From assembly GCA_031254155.1 (NCBI GenBank), contig JAIRVA010000058.1, positions 1-5,938 on the forward strand: a DNA stretch of 5,938 bases, read 5' to 3'. Below the pieces are notes generated by a model. That model ran no database searches, had not been told where the DNA came from, and was given only the letters and a program-made list of their open reading frames with translations. Positions 1-5,825 of the stretch are shown piece by piece. Within the stretch, counting starts at the first letter, position 1. Each line of letters starts with the position of its first letter. The stretch comes from Propionibacteriaceae bacterium (lineage in GTDB: Bacteria; Actinomycetota; Actinomycetes; Propionibacteriales; Propionibacteriaceae). The position numbers and the translations under genes are program-made.

Positions 1-702
1 GACCACGATCGTGGCGTGCTCGTGCAGTTGCAGTACGGACGCGGGGCACATTGCGCTCACCGGGCCCTCGACCATCGCGGCGACGGCGTCGGCCTTGCCC
101 GCGCCCAGGGCGACGAGGACGACGTGACGCGCGTCGAGGATCGTACCGAGGCCCTGCGTGACGCAGTGGAGGGGTACGTCGGCGGGATCGTCGAAGAATC
201 GTGCGTTGTCAGACCGGGTTTGCGGGGTGAGAGTCTTCATGCGCGTACGGGAGGCCAGCGAGCTGGCCGGCTCGTTGAAGCCGACGTGGCCGTTGGAGCC
301 CAGCCCGAGGATCTGGATGTCGACCCCGCCGGCCGCCTTGATCGCCGCCTCGTACCGCTCGCCCGCCGTCTCCAGGCCCTCCAGTTGGCCGTCGGGAACG
401 TGGACGCGCGCCGGGTCGAGCCCGAGGGGCAGGGTGACGGTGCGGTGGATGGTGTCATGATAGCTGAGGGGATGGTCGTACGGTACGCCGACGTACTCGT
501 CCAACGCGAACGCCGATGCCTCGGAGACGTCAAGTTTTCCGGCCTTGACAAGGTTCGCGAGGGCGGCGTACGTCGCCAGGGGCGAGCTGCCGGTGGCGAC
601 GCCGAGGACGACCCCACCCCCGATGGTCTTGGCGATCTGGGCGATCTTGAGCGCCGCGGTCTCACCGACGTGCTGCTCGTCCGGGCAGATGATGACTTCC
701 AT
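1..702 (-). CDS. nagB: Glucosamine-6-phosphate deaminase, C-terminus beyond the left edge
   Basis: This cytoplasmic enzyme converts glucosamine-6-phosphate to fructose-6-phosphate and ammonia, the last dedicated step of GlcNAc/chitin-sugar breakdown. The window holds the first 234 residues of a family usually about 260 long, so roughly the last 25 are missing. Visible family motifs are the phosphate-binding GVATGSSP (34-41), LDEYVG (67-72) with the expected general-base Asp68, GLGSNGHVGFNEPASS (133-148) with His139 and Glu144 of the catalytic group, and SRTRMKTLT (151-159). Asn137 stands where E. coli NagB has Asp141. I recall the same Asn in Gram-positive NagB proteins, so the enzyme is probably active. 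The ATG is fixed by GGAAGGA a few bases upstream. It lies 143 bases after the MalG-type permease stop, in the same direction. It is either the distal operon gene or has its own promoter, and it is the main clue that the transported substrate is an amino sugar. Confidence 0.95.
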   Translation of the reverse strand, partial: MEVIICPDEQHVGETAALKIAQIAKTIGGGVVLGVATGSSPLATYAALANLVKAGKLDVSEASAFALDEYVGVPYDHPLSYHDTIHRTVTLPLGLDPARVHVPDGQLEGLETAGERYEAAIKAAGGVDIQILGLGSNGHVGFNEPASSLASRTRMKTLTPQTRSDNARFFDDPADVPLHCVTQGLGTILDARHVVLVALGAGKADAVAAMVEGPVSAMCPASVLQLHEHATIVV

Positions 703-718
703 AGTGTTCCTTCCATCG

Positions 719-770
719 GGGGCGTGCAGCCCCAGCATGTGTTGGTACCCACCCTAGCGGTTTGGGTGGG
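719..770 (-). promoter_or_regulatory. Two small hairpins in the nagB leader
   Basis: Between the MalG-type stop and nagB, the transcript can form a 7-bp stem (cccaccc 748-754 with gggtggg 764-770, 9-base loop). It can also form a 5-bp stem (ggggc 719-723 with gcccc 729-733, 5-base loop) that ends about 16 bases before the nagB start codon. Neither is followed by a T-run, so they are not classical terminators. They could tune nagB translation or mRNA stability. Only the inverted repeats are directly visible; the role is inferred. Confidence 0.4.
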
Positions 771-806
771 GTGGCCGGCTGGCCGCGGGTTACGACACGG
801 GGAGTA

Positions 807-832
807 CGGGAGTACGGGGATCCGTACCCCCG
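807..832 (-). terminator. Hairpin just after the permease genes, possible terminator or attenuator
   Basis: An inverted repeat begins 13 bases after the MalG-type stop codon. Arms cgggAgtacgg (807-817) and ccgtacCcccg (822-832) pair over 10 positions with one A/C mismatch around a 4-base loop. There is no U-tract after it in the direction of transcription. Actinobacterial terminators often lack one, so it may partly end transcription before nagB or protect the 3' end of the permease mRNA. Next to it, ggagtacg occurs twice in tandem (801-816). Confidence 0.45.
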
Positions 833-845
833 CGTCCCCTCGTAC

Positions 846-1748
846 TTACCCCTTGACTGCCCCCGCGACCAAACCGCCGGTCATGCGGCTCTGGACGATG
901 AGGAAGAAGATCATCACCGGCAGCGCCACGAGGGTGGACCCGGCCATCAGGGCGCCCCAGTCGGTACCCCGGTTGAGCTGCTGGAATGTCCGCAGCCAGA
1001 CGGGCAGGGTCATGGACTCGGGCCGGTTCATGATGACCAGCGCCAGGGTGAACGTGTTCCACGAGGTGATGAACGAGAAGATGCCCGTACTCACCAGGCC
1101 CGGTGCCAGGAGCGGGAAGGTGATCCGCCAGAACGCGCCCGCCCGCGTACAGCCGTCGACCATCGCCGACTCTTCGAGATCGGGCGGTACCGTGAGGACG
1201 AACCCGCGCATCGTCCAGATCGTGAACGGCAGCGACGCGCAGATCAACAGCAGGCTGAGCCCGATGATGTTGTTGGTGAGTCCCCAGCCGTCGATAATCT
1301 GGTAGTACGTCCACAGCAGCGCCGCGCCGGGCAGCATCTGCACGATGAGGATCGCGATGATGAACGTGTGGCGGCCGAAGAACTTGAAGCGCGACACGGC
1401 GAGCGCGGCCAGGAAGCCGATGAGGATGGCCCCGACCACGGTGATGAGCGAAGTCAGCAGCGAGTTGGTGAGCGCGGGCAGGAAGGGCGCACGGCCCTCG
1501 CCGAAGATGGCCCGCTCGTAGTTCTGGAGGGTGGCGTCGGAACCGGCGAAGAAGTTCGGGACCGCGCCCCGGATCATGGTGGGCGGCAGGAACGACGTGT
1601 TGACCATCCAGTAGACCGGGAAGGCCATGATGAGGCCGACGACGACGGCGGTGGTCGAGTACACGACCGTGGCGACGGTCTTTCGCCGGTTCCGCCGGGG
1701 GGCGGCGGTGCGCTCGGCTGTGGAGGTGGTACGTACGGTGGTTGACAT
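846..1748 (-). CDS. Carbohydrate ABC transporter permease, MalG type
   Basis: This 300-residue inner-membrane subunit would form the sugar translocation pore with the MalF-type permease encoded just upstream. Six hydrophobic segments are visible at about residues 27-48, 95-118, 127-148, 160-182, 218-240 and 267-288, after a short basic N-terminus. The cytoplasmic EAA loop that docks the ATPase is at about 191-216: Glu193-Ser-Ala, Asp198-Gly199, then ITFP (209-212), close to the family pattern. A longer open frame exists upstream, but ATG 1748 is preferred. GGAGAG lies 5 bases before it and only 2 bases separate it from the preceding TAA, which implies translational coupling. The stop is TAA. 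Substrate specificity cannot be read from this subunit. Binding-protein-dependent sugar permease of the CUT1 (MalFG-like) class is a secure assignment. Confidence 0.94.
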   Translation of the reverse strand: MSTTVRTTSTAERTAAPRRNRRKTVATVVYSTTAVVVGLIMAFPVYWMVNTSFLPPTMIRGAVPNFFAGSDATLQNYERAIFGEGRAPFLPALTNSLLTSLITVVGAILIGFLAALAVSRFKFFGRHTFIIAILIVQMLPGAALLWTYYQIIDGWGLTNNIIGLSLLLICASLPFTIWTMRGFVLTVPPDLEESAMVDGCTRAGAFWRITFPLLAPGLVSTGIFSFITSWNTFTLALVIMNRPESMTLPVWLRTFQQLNRGTDWGALMAGSTLVALPVMIFFLIVQSRMTGGLVAGAVKG

Positions 1749-1759
1749 TGTTACTCTCC
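1749..1759 (-). promoter_or_regulatory. Ribosome-binding site of the MalG-type gene inside the MalF-type gene end
   Basis: GGAGAG (1759-1754) forms the last codons of the MalF-type gene. It is followed at once by its TAA stop, two bases and the ATG of the next gene. Ribosomes finishing the first permease are therefore placed to restart on the second, which fits equal production of two subunits of one heterodimer. Confidence 0.7.
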
Positions 1760-2686
1760 ATCTCTCAGCGACTGGCGGACGTACACAATCGACATGGCCA
1801 GCATCAGGATGACCATGATGATGCCGGCCGCGGAGGCCGTACCAATGGATCCGCTGGCCGTACCCTGCTGGTAGATCCACACGCCCAGGTTGGACGTCTT
1901 CTCCACGAGTCCGCCGACGCCCTGCAGCGCGTACACCTGGTCAAACACGTTCAGATCCCAGATGACCGACAAGACGACGAGGACGGCGTAGACCGAGCGG
2001 ACGTACGGCAACTGGATCAGGAAGAACCGCCGCGCGGGGCCGGCCTGGTCGAGCGAGGCCGCTTCCAGGACCTCGCCGGGGATGCCGCTGATCGCGGCGT
2101 ACAGGGTGAAGGCGACGAACGGGATCGCGCCCCAGACGATGATGATCGTCAGGACGATGTAGAAGCTCAGCGGGTTGAGCAGCCACTGGTGGCCGAGCCA
2201 CTGGTGACCGGTCAGCTTGGTCAGGACGTAGTTGAGCAGGCCGAAGTCGGTGTCGAAGATCCAGGACCAGAGGTACGTCCCGGTCATCGGCGGGATCGAC
2301 CACGCGGCCAGCAGGCCGATGGAGAGGAACAGCCGGAAGAACCGGTTGAGCTTGGTCATGAGGATGGCGACCAACGTACCGAGGGTGATCGTGAGCGTCA
2401 CGCAGGCCGCCATGAGCCCGAGCGAGCGCCCGAGGGCCGCCGGGAAGTTGGTCCCGGTCAGGACTTTGGTGAAGTTGGCGATGCCGACCCATTTGGGCGG
2501 TACGCCCATGAGCTGCGCGCGGCCGTACTCCTGGAAGGCGTTGACAACCATCCGGGCGATCGGGTAGCCGCTGAGGACGGTGAGCGCGACGAGCGCGGGG
2601 GACAACAAGATGAGGGGGAACGGGTTGGGCCGTTTCCGGCGGGGGCGGTGGGCGGTCGCGGTGGTGGTTGACGCGGTGAAAGTCAT
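1751..2686 (-). CDS. Sugar ABC transporter permease, MalF type
   Basis: This 311-residue membrane subunit would pair with the MalG-type protein to import the sugar delivered by the binding lipoprotein. A Thr-rich and Arg/Lys-rich cytoplasmic N-terminus (1-22) is followed by six hydrophobic segments near 24-44, 88-110, 119-139, 172-192, 231-249 and 283-303. The EAA loop is EAASLDQA (208-215) followed by FFLIQLP (221-227). Gln214 replaces the usual Gly of the EAA-x-x-D-G-A consensus. A five-residue tandem repeat, GHQWL twice (160-169), lies in the outside loop between segments 3 and 4. The ATG at 2686 is supported by AGAGGAA 8 bases upstream. It is separated from the binding-protein gene by 120 bases with two hairpins and is tightly coupled to the next permease. 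The class is secure; the exact sugar is not. Confidence 0.94.
   Translation of the reverse strand: MTFTASTTTATAHRPRRKRPNPFPLILLSPALVALTVLSGYPIARMVVNAFQEYGRAQLMGVPPKWVGIANFTKVLTGTNFPAALGRSLGLMAACVTLTITLGTLVAILMTKLNRFFRLFLSIGLLAAWSIPPMTGTYLWSWIFDTDFGLLNYVLTKLTGHQWLGHQWLLNPLSFYIVLTIIIVWGAIPFVAFTLYAAISGIPGEVLEAASLDQAGPARRFFLIQLPYVRSVYAVLVVLSVIWDLNVFDQVYALQGVGGLVEKTSNLGVWIYQQGTASGSIGTASAAGIIMVILMLAMSIVYVRQSLRDGE
2181..2210 (-). repeat. In-frame 15-bp tandem duplication within the MalF-type permease
   Basis: Two adjacent 15-base units (2181-2195 and 2196-2210) differ at one base and encode Gly-His-Gln-Trp-Leu twice, in the extracytoplasmic loop between membrane segments 3 and 4. It looks like a small duplication that kept the frame. 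Confidence 0.8.
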
Positions 2687-2712
2687 GGGCGTGGTTCCTC
2701 TGCTGATTGTGT

Positions 2713-2763
2713 GACGACGGGGCTGACCCTTGCGCGCACGCGGTTGGCGTCAGCCCCGTCGTC
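2713..2763 (-). promoter_or_regulatory. Strong stem-loop between the binding-protein and permease genes
   Basis: A perfect 15-bp inverted repeat, gacgacggggctgac (2713-2727) and gtcagccccgtcgtc (2749-2763), encloses a 21-base loop. It sits just before the ribosome-binding site of the MalF-type gene. No T-run follows in the transcribed direction. In other sugar ABC operons a stem-loop after the binding-protein gene is known to stabilise its mRNA and reduce read-through, giving more binding protein than permease. That role is inferred here from position and stem strength. Confidence 0.75.
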
Positions 2764-2778
2764 GCCAGGACATCTTGA

Positions 2779-2797
2779 GCGGGTCCGTACGACCCGC
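2779..2797 (-). promoter_or_regulatory. Second hairpin just after the binding-protein stop
   Basis: A perfect 7-bp stem, gcgggtc (2779-2785) with gacccgc (2791-2797), and a 5-base loop lie 9 bases after the TAG stop of the binding-protein gene and upstream of the larger stem-loop. With it, this would give the binding-protein message two 3' structures in series. Most likely it protects mRNA or weakly terminates transcription. Confidence 0.5.
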
Positions 2798-2806
2798 GGG
2801 GGAGTC

Positions 2807-4114
2807 CTAGCTGTTGAGGATGCTTTCGATCTTGGAGTCCATGTCCGCCGCCACGGTGGCGACGTCCTGGCCCTGGGCGATCTTGGAGAAGCCGTCTTCG
2901 AGGATGTTCTGGGCCTCGACATCGGACCACTTCGGCGAAGCCGGCGTCAGCTTGGCGACGGAGGCCGCGTTGGCGGAAGCCTGGCTGAACTCGTTGGCCG
3001 GCATGAACTTGGCCTGGGAGACGCCCGCCGGTACGAGGCCGGCCTCGGCGAGGACCTTCTGGTAGTCGTCGCTCAGCATGATCTTGAGGGCGGCGTACGC
3101 CAGATCCTGGTGCGTCGACTTGGCCGGGATGGCGATGTTCGAGCCGCCCGCGAGGGCCGGGGCGTACGTACCAGCGGTCTTGCCGGGGACGGCGAACTGG
3201 TGCAGGTCAGCGGCCTTGGCGAAGGTGTCCGGGCAGCCCGGCGGCGTGGTCTTGGTGCTCTGGAGGACACCGGAGGTCCACGACGGGCCGGGGACGAACG
3301 CGATGTTGCCCTCGCAGAACACGGTGGTCTGGTTGGTCGACTCGAGCGCGTCGGTCGGCGCCTTCGAGATGCCGTCCTTGAAGAAGTTCTGGTAGGTGGT
3401 GAGCCCGGCGATACCCTCGGGGGTGTTGAAGCCGGCCTTCCACTTGCCATCGGCGAACTTGGCGATCTCGGCGCCCTCCGCCCAGACGTACGTCATGCCG
3501 TTACGCCAGTCCTTGCCGGCGACATAGAGACCCGAGCGCGCGTCCGTCGTATTGTCCTTGGCGGCCTGGAGGTACGCGTCGAGCGTTGTCGGAGCGGTAC
3601 CGGTGAAGACCTGGGAGCTGTACGTGATCACGCGGGCCCCGGAGTAGTACGGTGCGGCGTAGAACTTGCCGTCGTAGCTGCCGATATCAACGAAACCGGG
3701 GAGCAGGTCGGAGCCGCCGAGTTCGTCGTACTTGCTCGTGAGGTCCGTGAAGAACCCCGTCGAGGTGAAGGTCGGGGCCTGCGTGTTGCCGATCTCGACC
3801 ACGTCGGGGGCGTCCGAACCGGAGAGGGAGGTCGTGTACTTGTCGACCAGGCCGGACCACTGCTGCTCCTCTATGGCGAGGGTGCTGCCCGGGTTCTGGG
3901 TCTCGAAGGTCGTCTTCAGATAGTCGCGCGCCGCCTGGGGGGTGTCCGTGCCGACCAGCCAGACGCGGATGCTCGCGCCCGCGGGAGCGGCGGATGTGGC
4001 GGTGCCGGAAGCGGATGTGGTCGCATTGTTGCTGCCGCCGCCGCTACAGGCGGTGAGGCTTAGCGCCGCCGCGAGACCAATGGCCGCGGTGGCCAAGAGT
4101 CGGGTTTTCTTCAT
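2807..4114 (-). CDS. Extracellular sugar-binding lipoprotein of an ABC transporter
   Basis: This 435-residue family 1 (MalE-like) solute-binding protein would capture a sugar outside the membrane and hand it to the two permeases encoded downstream. The N-terminus is a lipoprotein signal: KKTR, a hydrophobic stretch, and lipobox LTAC with Cys23 as the expected lipidated residue. A flexible Gly/Ser/Thr/Ala linker runs to about residue 48. The mature domain starts at SIRVWLVG and shows PDVVEIGNTQAP (103-114), DGKFYAAPYYSGARV (148-162) and GGSNIAIPAKS (323-333), all typical of the fold. Cys267 and Cys294 are the only other cysteines and could form a disulfide. The length is ordinary. ATG 4114 follows AAGGAAGG. 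Its position beside nagB suggests an amino sugar or chito-oligosaccharide ligand, similar in role to DasA or NgcE of Streptomyces, but I cannot show this from the sequence. Confidence 0.93.
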   Translation of the reverse strand: MKKTRLLATAAIGLAAALSLTACSGGGSNNATTSASGTATSAAPAGASIRVWLVGTDTPQAARDYLKTTFETQNPGSTLAIEEQQWSGLVDKYTTSLSGSDAPDVVEIGNTQAPTFTSTGFFTDLTSKYDELGGSDLLPGFVDIGSYDGKFYAAPYYSGARVITYSSQVFTGTAPTTLDAYLQAAKDNTTDARSGLYVAGKDWRNGMTYVWAEGAEIAKFADGKWKAGFNTPEGIAGLTTYQNFFKDGISKAPTDALESTNQTTVFCEGNIAFVPGPSWTSGVLQSTKTTPPGCPDTFAKAADLHQFAVPGKTAGTYAPALAGGSNIAIPAKSTHQDLAYAALKIMLSDDYQKVLAEAGLVPAGVSQAKFMPANEFSQASANAASVAKLTPASPKWSDVEAQNILEDGFSKIAQGQDVATVAADMDSKIESILNS

Positions 4115-4120
4115 TGGTGT

Positions 4121-4130
4121 TTCCTTCCTT
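4121..4130 (-). promoter_or_regulatory. Strong ribosome-binding site of the binding-protein gene
   Basis: AAGGAAGGAA on the minus strand lies six bases before the ATG at 4114. It is the best Shine-Dalgarno match in the window, consistent with high output of the binding protein. Confidence 0.75.
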
Positions 4131-4133
4131 ATT

Positions 4134-4169
4134 GGGTGGTTGTTGAAAATCGGGTGGTTGTTGAAAATC
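4134..4169. repeat. Perfect 18-bp tandem repeat upstream of the binding-protein gene
   Basis: The unit gggtggttgttgaaaatc occurs twice head to tail (4134-4151, 4152-4169). It fills over half of the 63 bases between the ROK stop and the binding-protein start, directly upstream of the ribosome-binding site. It is clearly more AT-rich than its surroundings. It could be a paired operator, part of a promoter or a leader element. I see no convincing -35/-10 pair in this gap, so transcription may continue from the ROK gene. Confidence 0.85.
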
Positions 4170-4177
4170 GGAGTGGG

Positions 4178-5377
4178 TCACCTCAGACCGAGGGATGTCC
4201 GCAGAACGACGGCGACGGCCCCGAGCAGGGTCGCCGCGTCGCCCAGGGACGAGGTCCGTACCCGCACCGGGCGCCGGATCTCGCCGGGCAGGTGGGAGTC
4301 GACCCACTGGCAAGCCGCCTCGCTGTAGGGGCCGTCGAGCAGGCGGCTCTCGCCGCCGAGCACGACATCGTTGATGTCGAGCAGGGCCAGAATGGGTACG
4401 AGCACCGCGCCGAGGTACCGGCCGCCCTCCGCAAGAATGGCGTCGCGGCGCTCCGGCTCCCGCTGGATGCGCGTCTCCAGGGCGGGTACGCTCGCCCAGG
4501 TTTCCAGGCAGCCCCGCTGGCCGCACGGGCAGAGTTCGCCGTCCGGCTGGACGATCACGTGCCCGATCTCCCCGGCGGCGGAGGACTGGCCGATGACCAT
4601 CTGGCCGTCGAGCAGGAGGCCGGCCCCGACGCCGCGGGCGATCTGGATCCGGAGCAGGGAGGAGTGGCCCTCGCTGAACGTCTGTTCGGCGAGCACGCCC
4701 GCGTTGGCGTCGTTGATGACGTTGACCGGTACGCCGAAGCGCTCGTGGAGCCGGCCCTGCAGGTCGAGGTCACTCCAGCCGAGGGACATGGCGGTCAGGA
4801 CCCGGCCGTCCGAGTTGATGGTACCGGGTACGCCGATGCCGATGCCGAGTAACTGGCGCTCTTCTTTGTCTGGATTCGTCATGAGGTCGGCGATCAGGTC
4901 GGTGACCAGGTCGATGGCCGCCTCGCCGCGGGCGCCGTTCACCGGGCGGGTGGCGCTGCGGCGCTGTTCGCCGTGGAGGGTGTACACCCCGCCGCGCAAC
5001 CGTTCCGCCCCGGACAGGTCGCAGGCGATGATGTCGGTCGTGTCGTCCCGGACTTCCAGGCTGATCGCTTTCTTCCCCGGGCGGGCCTGCTCGGCGATCC
5101 CGGTCTCGTGGATGAGGCCGTCGTCGATGAGCAGAGCGACGAGTTCGGAGATCGTGACGCGGGTGAGTCCCGTCCGCCGGGCGACCTCGGCGCGGGTCAG
5201 GCCGGGGTTGCGGTAGAGGGTTTGCAGGACGAGGATGAGGTTCGCCGCCCGGGCGTCCGCCGCGGTACTACCCGTACCCCGGTTGGGGGAACCCACCAGA
5301 GTGGGGCGTGACAAGGTGAGACCTGCCGGGGACGGCGGCTTTGTCGATGTACCTGAAGGGGTGCCCTCTCTGTGCAT
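4178..5377 (-). CDS. ROK-family transcriptional regulator (NagC/XylR type)
   Basis: This 399-residue cytoplasmic DNA-binding protein probably controls the adjoining transporter in response to a sugar. A disordered Pro/Ser/Thr-rich N-terminus (1-40) precedes a winged helix-turn-helix (about 45-108; likely recognition helix near 72-84, LTRVTISELVALL) and a ROK domain. The domain has NDAN (222-225), GVGAGLLLDG (249-258), GEIGH (269-273) and the zinc motif CPCGQRGCLE (283-292; Cys283, Cys285, Cys290, with His273). The sugar-kinase phosphate loop DxGGT is degenerate: Asp120-Leu-Ser-Gly-Ala. ROK regulators typically lose it, so it probably binds sugar without phosphorylating it. The open frame extends much further upstream. 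ATG 5377 is chosen because the upstream part is low-complexity, a dyad and promoter-like bases sit at this ATG, and AGGGA lies 11 bases before it. It may be leaderless. Residues 19-31 are encoded by a copy of an intergenic repeat. Confidence 0.9.
   Translation of the reverse strand: MHREGTPSGTSTKPPSPAGLTLSRPTLVGSPNRGTGSTAADARAANLILVLQTLYRNPGLTRAEVARRTGLTRVTISELVALLIDDGLIHETGIAEQARPGKKAISLEVRDDTTDIIACDLSGAERLRGGVYTLHGEQRRSATRPVNGARGEAAIDLVTDLIADLMTNPDKEERQLLGIGIGVPGTINSDGRVLTAMSLGWSDLDLQGRLHERFGVPVNVINDANAGVLAEQTFSEGHSSLLRIQIARGVGAGLLLDGQMVIGQSSAAGEIGHVIVQPDGELCPCGQRGCLETWASVPALETRIQREPERRDAILAEGGRYLGAVLVPILALLDINDVVLGGESRLLDGPYSEAACQWVDSHLPGEIRRPVRVRTSSLGDAATLLGAVAVVLRTSLGLR
5285..5322. repeat. 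Shortened copy of the right-edge repeat inside the ROK gene
   Basis: This stretch begins gggggaacccacc (5285-5297) and ends tgacaaggtgagac (5309-5322), the same two conserved blocks, order and orientation as the 52-53 bp units at 5826-5930. Only 11 bases separate the blocks, against about 18 in the full units. The 14-base block is identical to the 5856 copy. It encodes residues 19-31 of the ROK protein, upstream of its helix-turn-helix. Confidence 0.6.
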
Positions 5378-5402
5378 GTATGTTAGTTTCCCTAACTGAC
5401 AT
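5376..5402. promoter_or_regulatory. Likely operator: dyad over the ROK start codon
   Basis: On the plus strand the pattern is ATGT-N2-GTTAG-N5-CTAAC-N2-ACAT, centred on base 5389, with nine symmetric base pairs. The GTTAG/CTAAC arms recall the TTAG...CTAA arms of XylR-type ROK operators. It covers the ROK start codon, ribosome-binding site and probable -10, a usual place for autorepression. No second copy of this dyad occurs in the window. Confidence 0.65.
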
Positions 5403-5413
5403 TCAAAGGTCAA
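5385..5413 (-). promoter_or_regulatory. Candidate promoter of the ROK gene
   Basis: On the minus strand TTGACC (5413-5408) and GAAACT (5390-5385) are separated by 17 bases. The -35 is good and the -10 is weak. A start of transcription about seven bases further on would fall at the ATG, giving a leaderless or nearly leaderless message. The alternative -10, TAACAT (5385-5380), has a 22-base spacer from the same -35 and lies too close to the ATG. No other promoter for the gene cluster is as good. Confidence 0.35.
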
Positions 5414-5590
5414 GTGGAAGACGCAAAACGTTACCGAACTGTGATGTACTCCGCGGGGGGATGCTGGGGTGGTTGTCGTGGTAGGTGGTGGACTTCGGCG
5501 GGGTGCTGGGATGGGTACGGAACCTCTGCGGGGTACTCGTTTTGGTCGGCGGGTCTGGCCTGCCTCGCCGGGGCCTCCCCATGCGTCCTC
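5403..5590. other. Gene-free spacer upstream of the ROK gene, with degenerate G-rich repeats
   Basis: I find no supportable gene here. Open frames on both strands are low-complexity and lack family motifs. The plus strand is G-rich. It holds a loosely repeated block of the form a-C-n-C/T-n-GCGGGG followed by tgctgg or tactcg, at about 5447, 5490 and 5522. These blocks may be decayed tandem copies. No tRNA or CRISPR features are visible. Confidence 0.4.
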
Positions 5591-5629
5591 GGATTGTCTT
5601 TTCGGGGACCTTTGGTCCCCGGACAATCC
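5591..5629. repeat. Compact 16-bp hairpin in the spacer
   Basis: Arms ggattgtc (5591-5598) plus cggggacc (5603-5610) pair perfectly with ggtccccg (5614-5621) plus gacaatcc (5622-5629). The loop is ttt and there is a four-T bulge on the left arm. A further pair, cccatgc (5578-5584) with gcatggg (5635-5641), extends the symmetry to 64 bases. It is the strongest dyad of the right spacer. It could end transcription from a gene off the right edge, or be a dispersed palindromic repeat. Confidence 0.75.
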
Positions 5630-5825
5630 TGCGGGCATGGGTCCCCTCCGACGGGCGCGGCCGATTCCGGGGGTGCCAGTCGGGTGTCGCGGGCGGGTGC
5701 AGTTGGTCTGGCCCCGGTTTTTCTTGGGGGGCTGGCGGGCGGGACTGTACATTGTCGGCCCGGTCCTCTGTGCGCGCCGCATCCGGGGGGAAAGTGGCTG
5801 GTACCTGGTGGCCAGGGGTGGGCCA

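Noticed and set aside
703..845. DasR-type operator upstream of nagB
   Set aside because: No sequence resembling the TGGTCTAGACCA-like palindrome is present in this spacer or the other spacers of the window.
1749..1880. Upstream start for the MalG-type permease at 1880
   Set aside because: The extension overlaps the MalF-type gene in another frame and lacks hydrophobic or family features. The ATG at 1748 has a well-placed ribosome-binding site.
16..4852. Long plus-strand open frames across the transporter and ROK genes
   Set aside because: They are antisense shadows of GC-rich minus-strand genes, with Arg/Gly/Asp-rich composition and no recognisable domains.
5378..5782. N-terminal extension of the ROK frame to an ATG at 5782
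   Set aside because: The extra residues are low-complexity Pro/Arg/Thr-rich, cross the dyad, promoter-like bases and G-rich repeats, and show no family similarity. ATG 5377 fits the regulatory layout.
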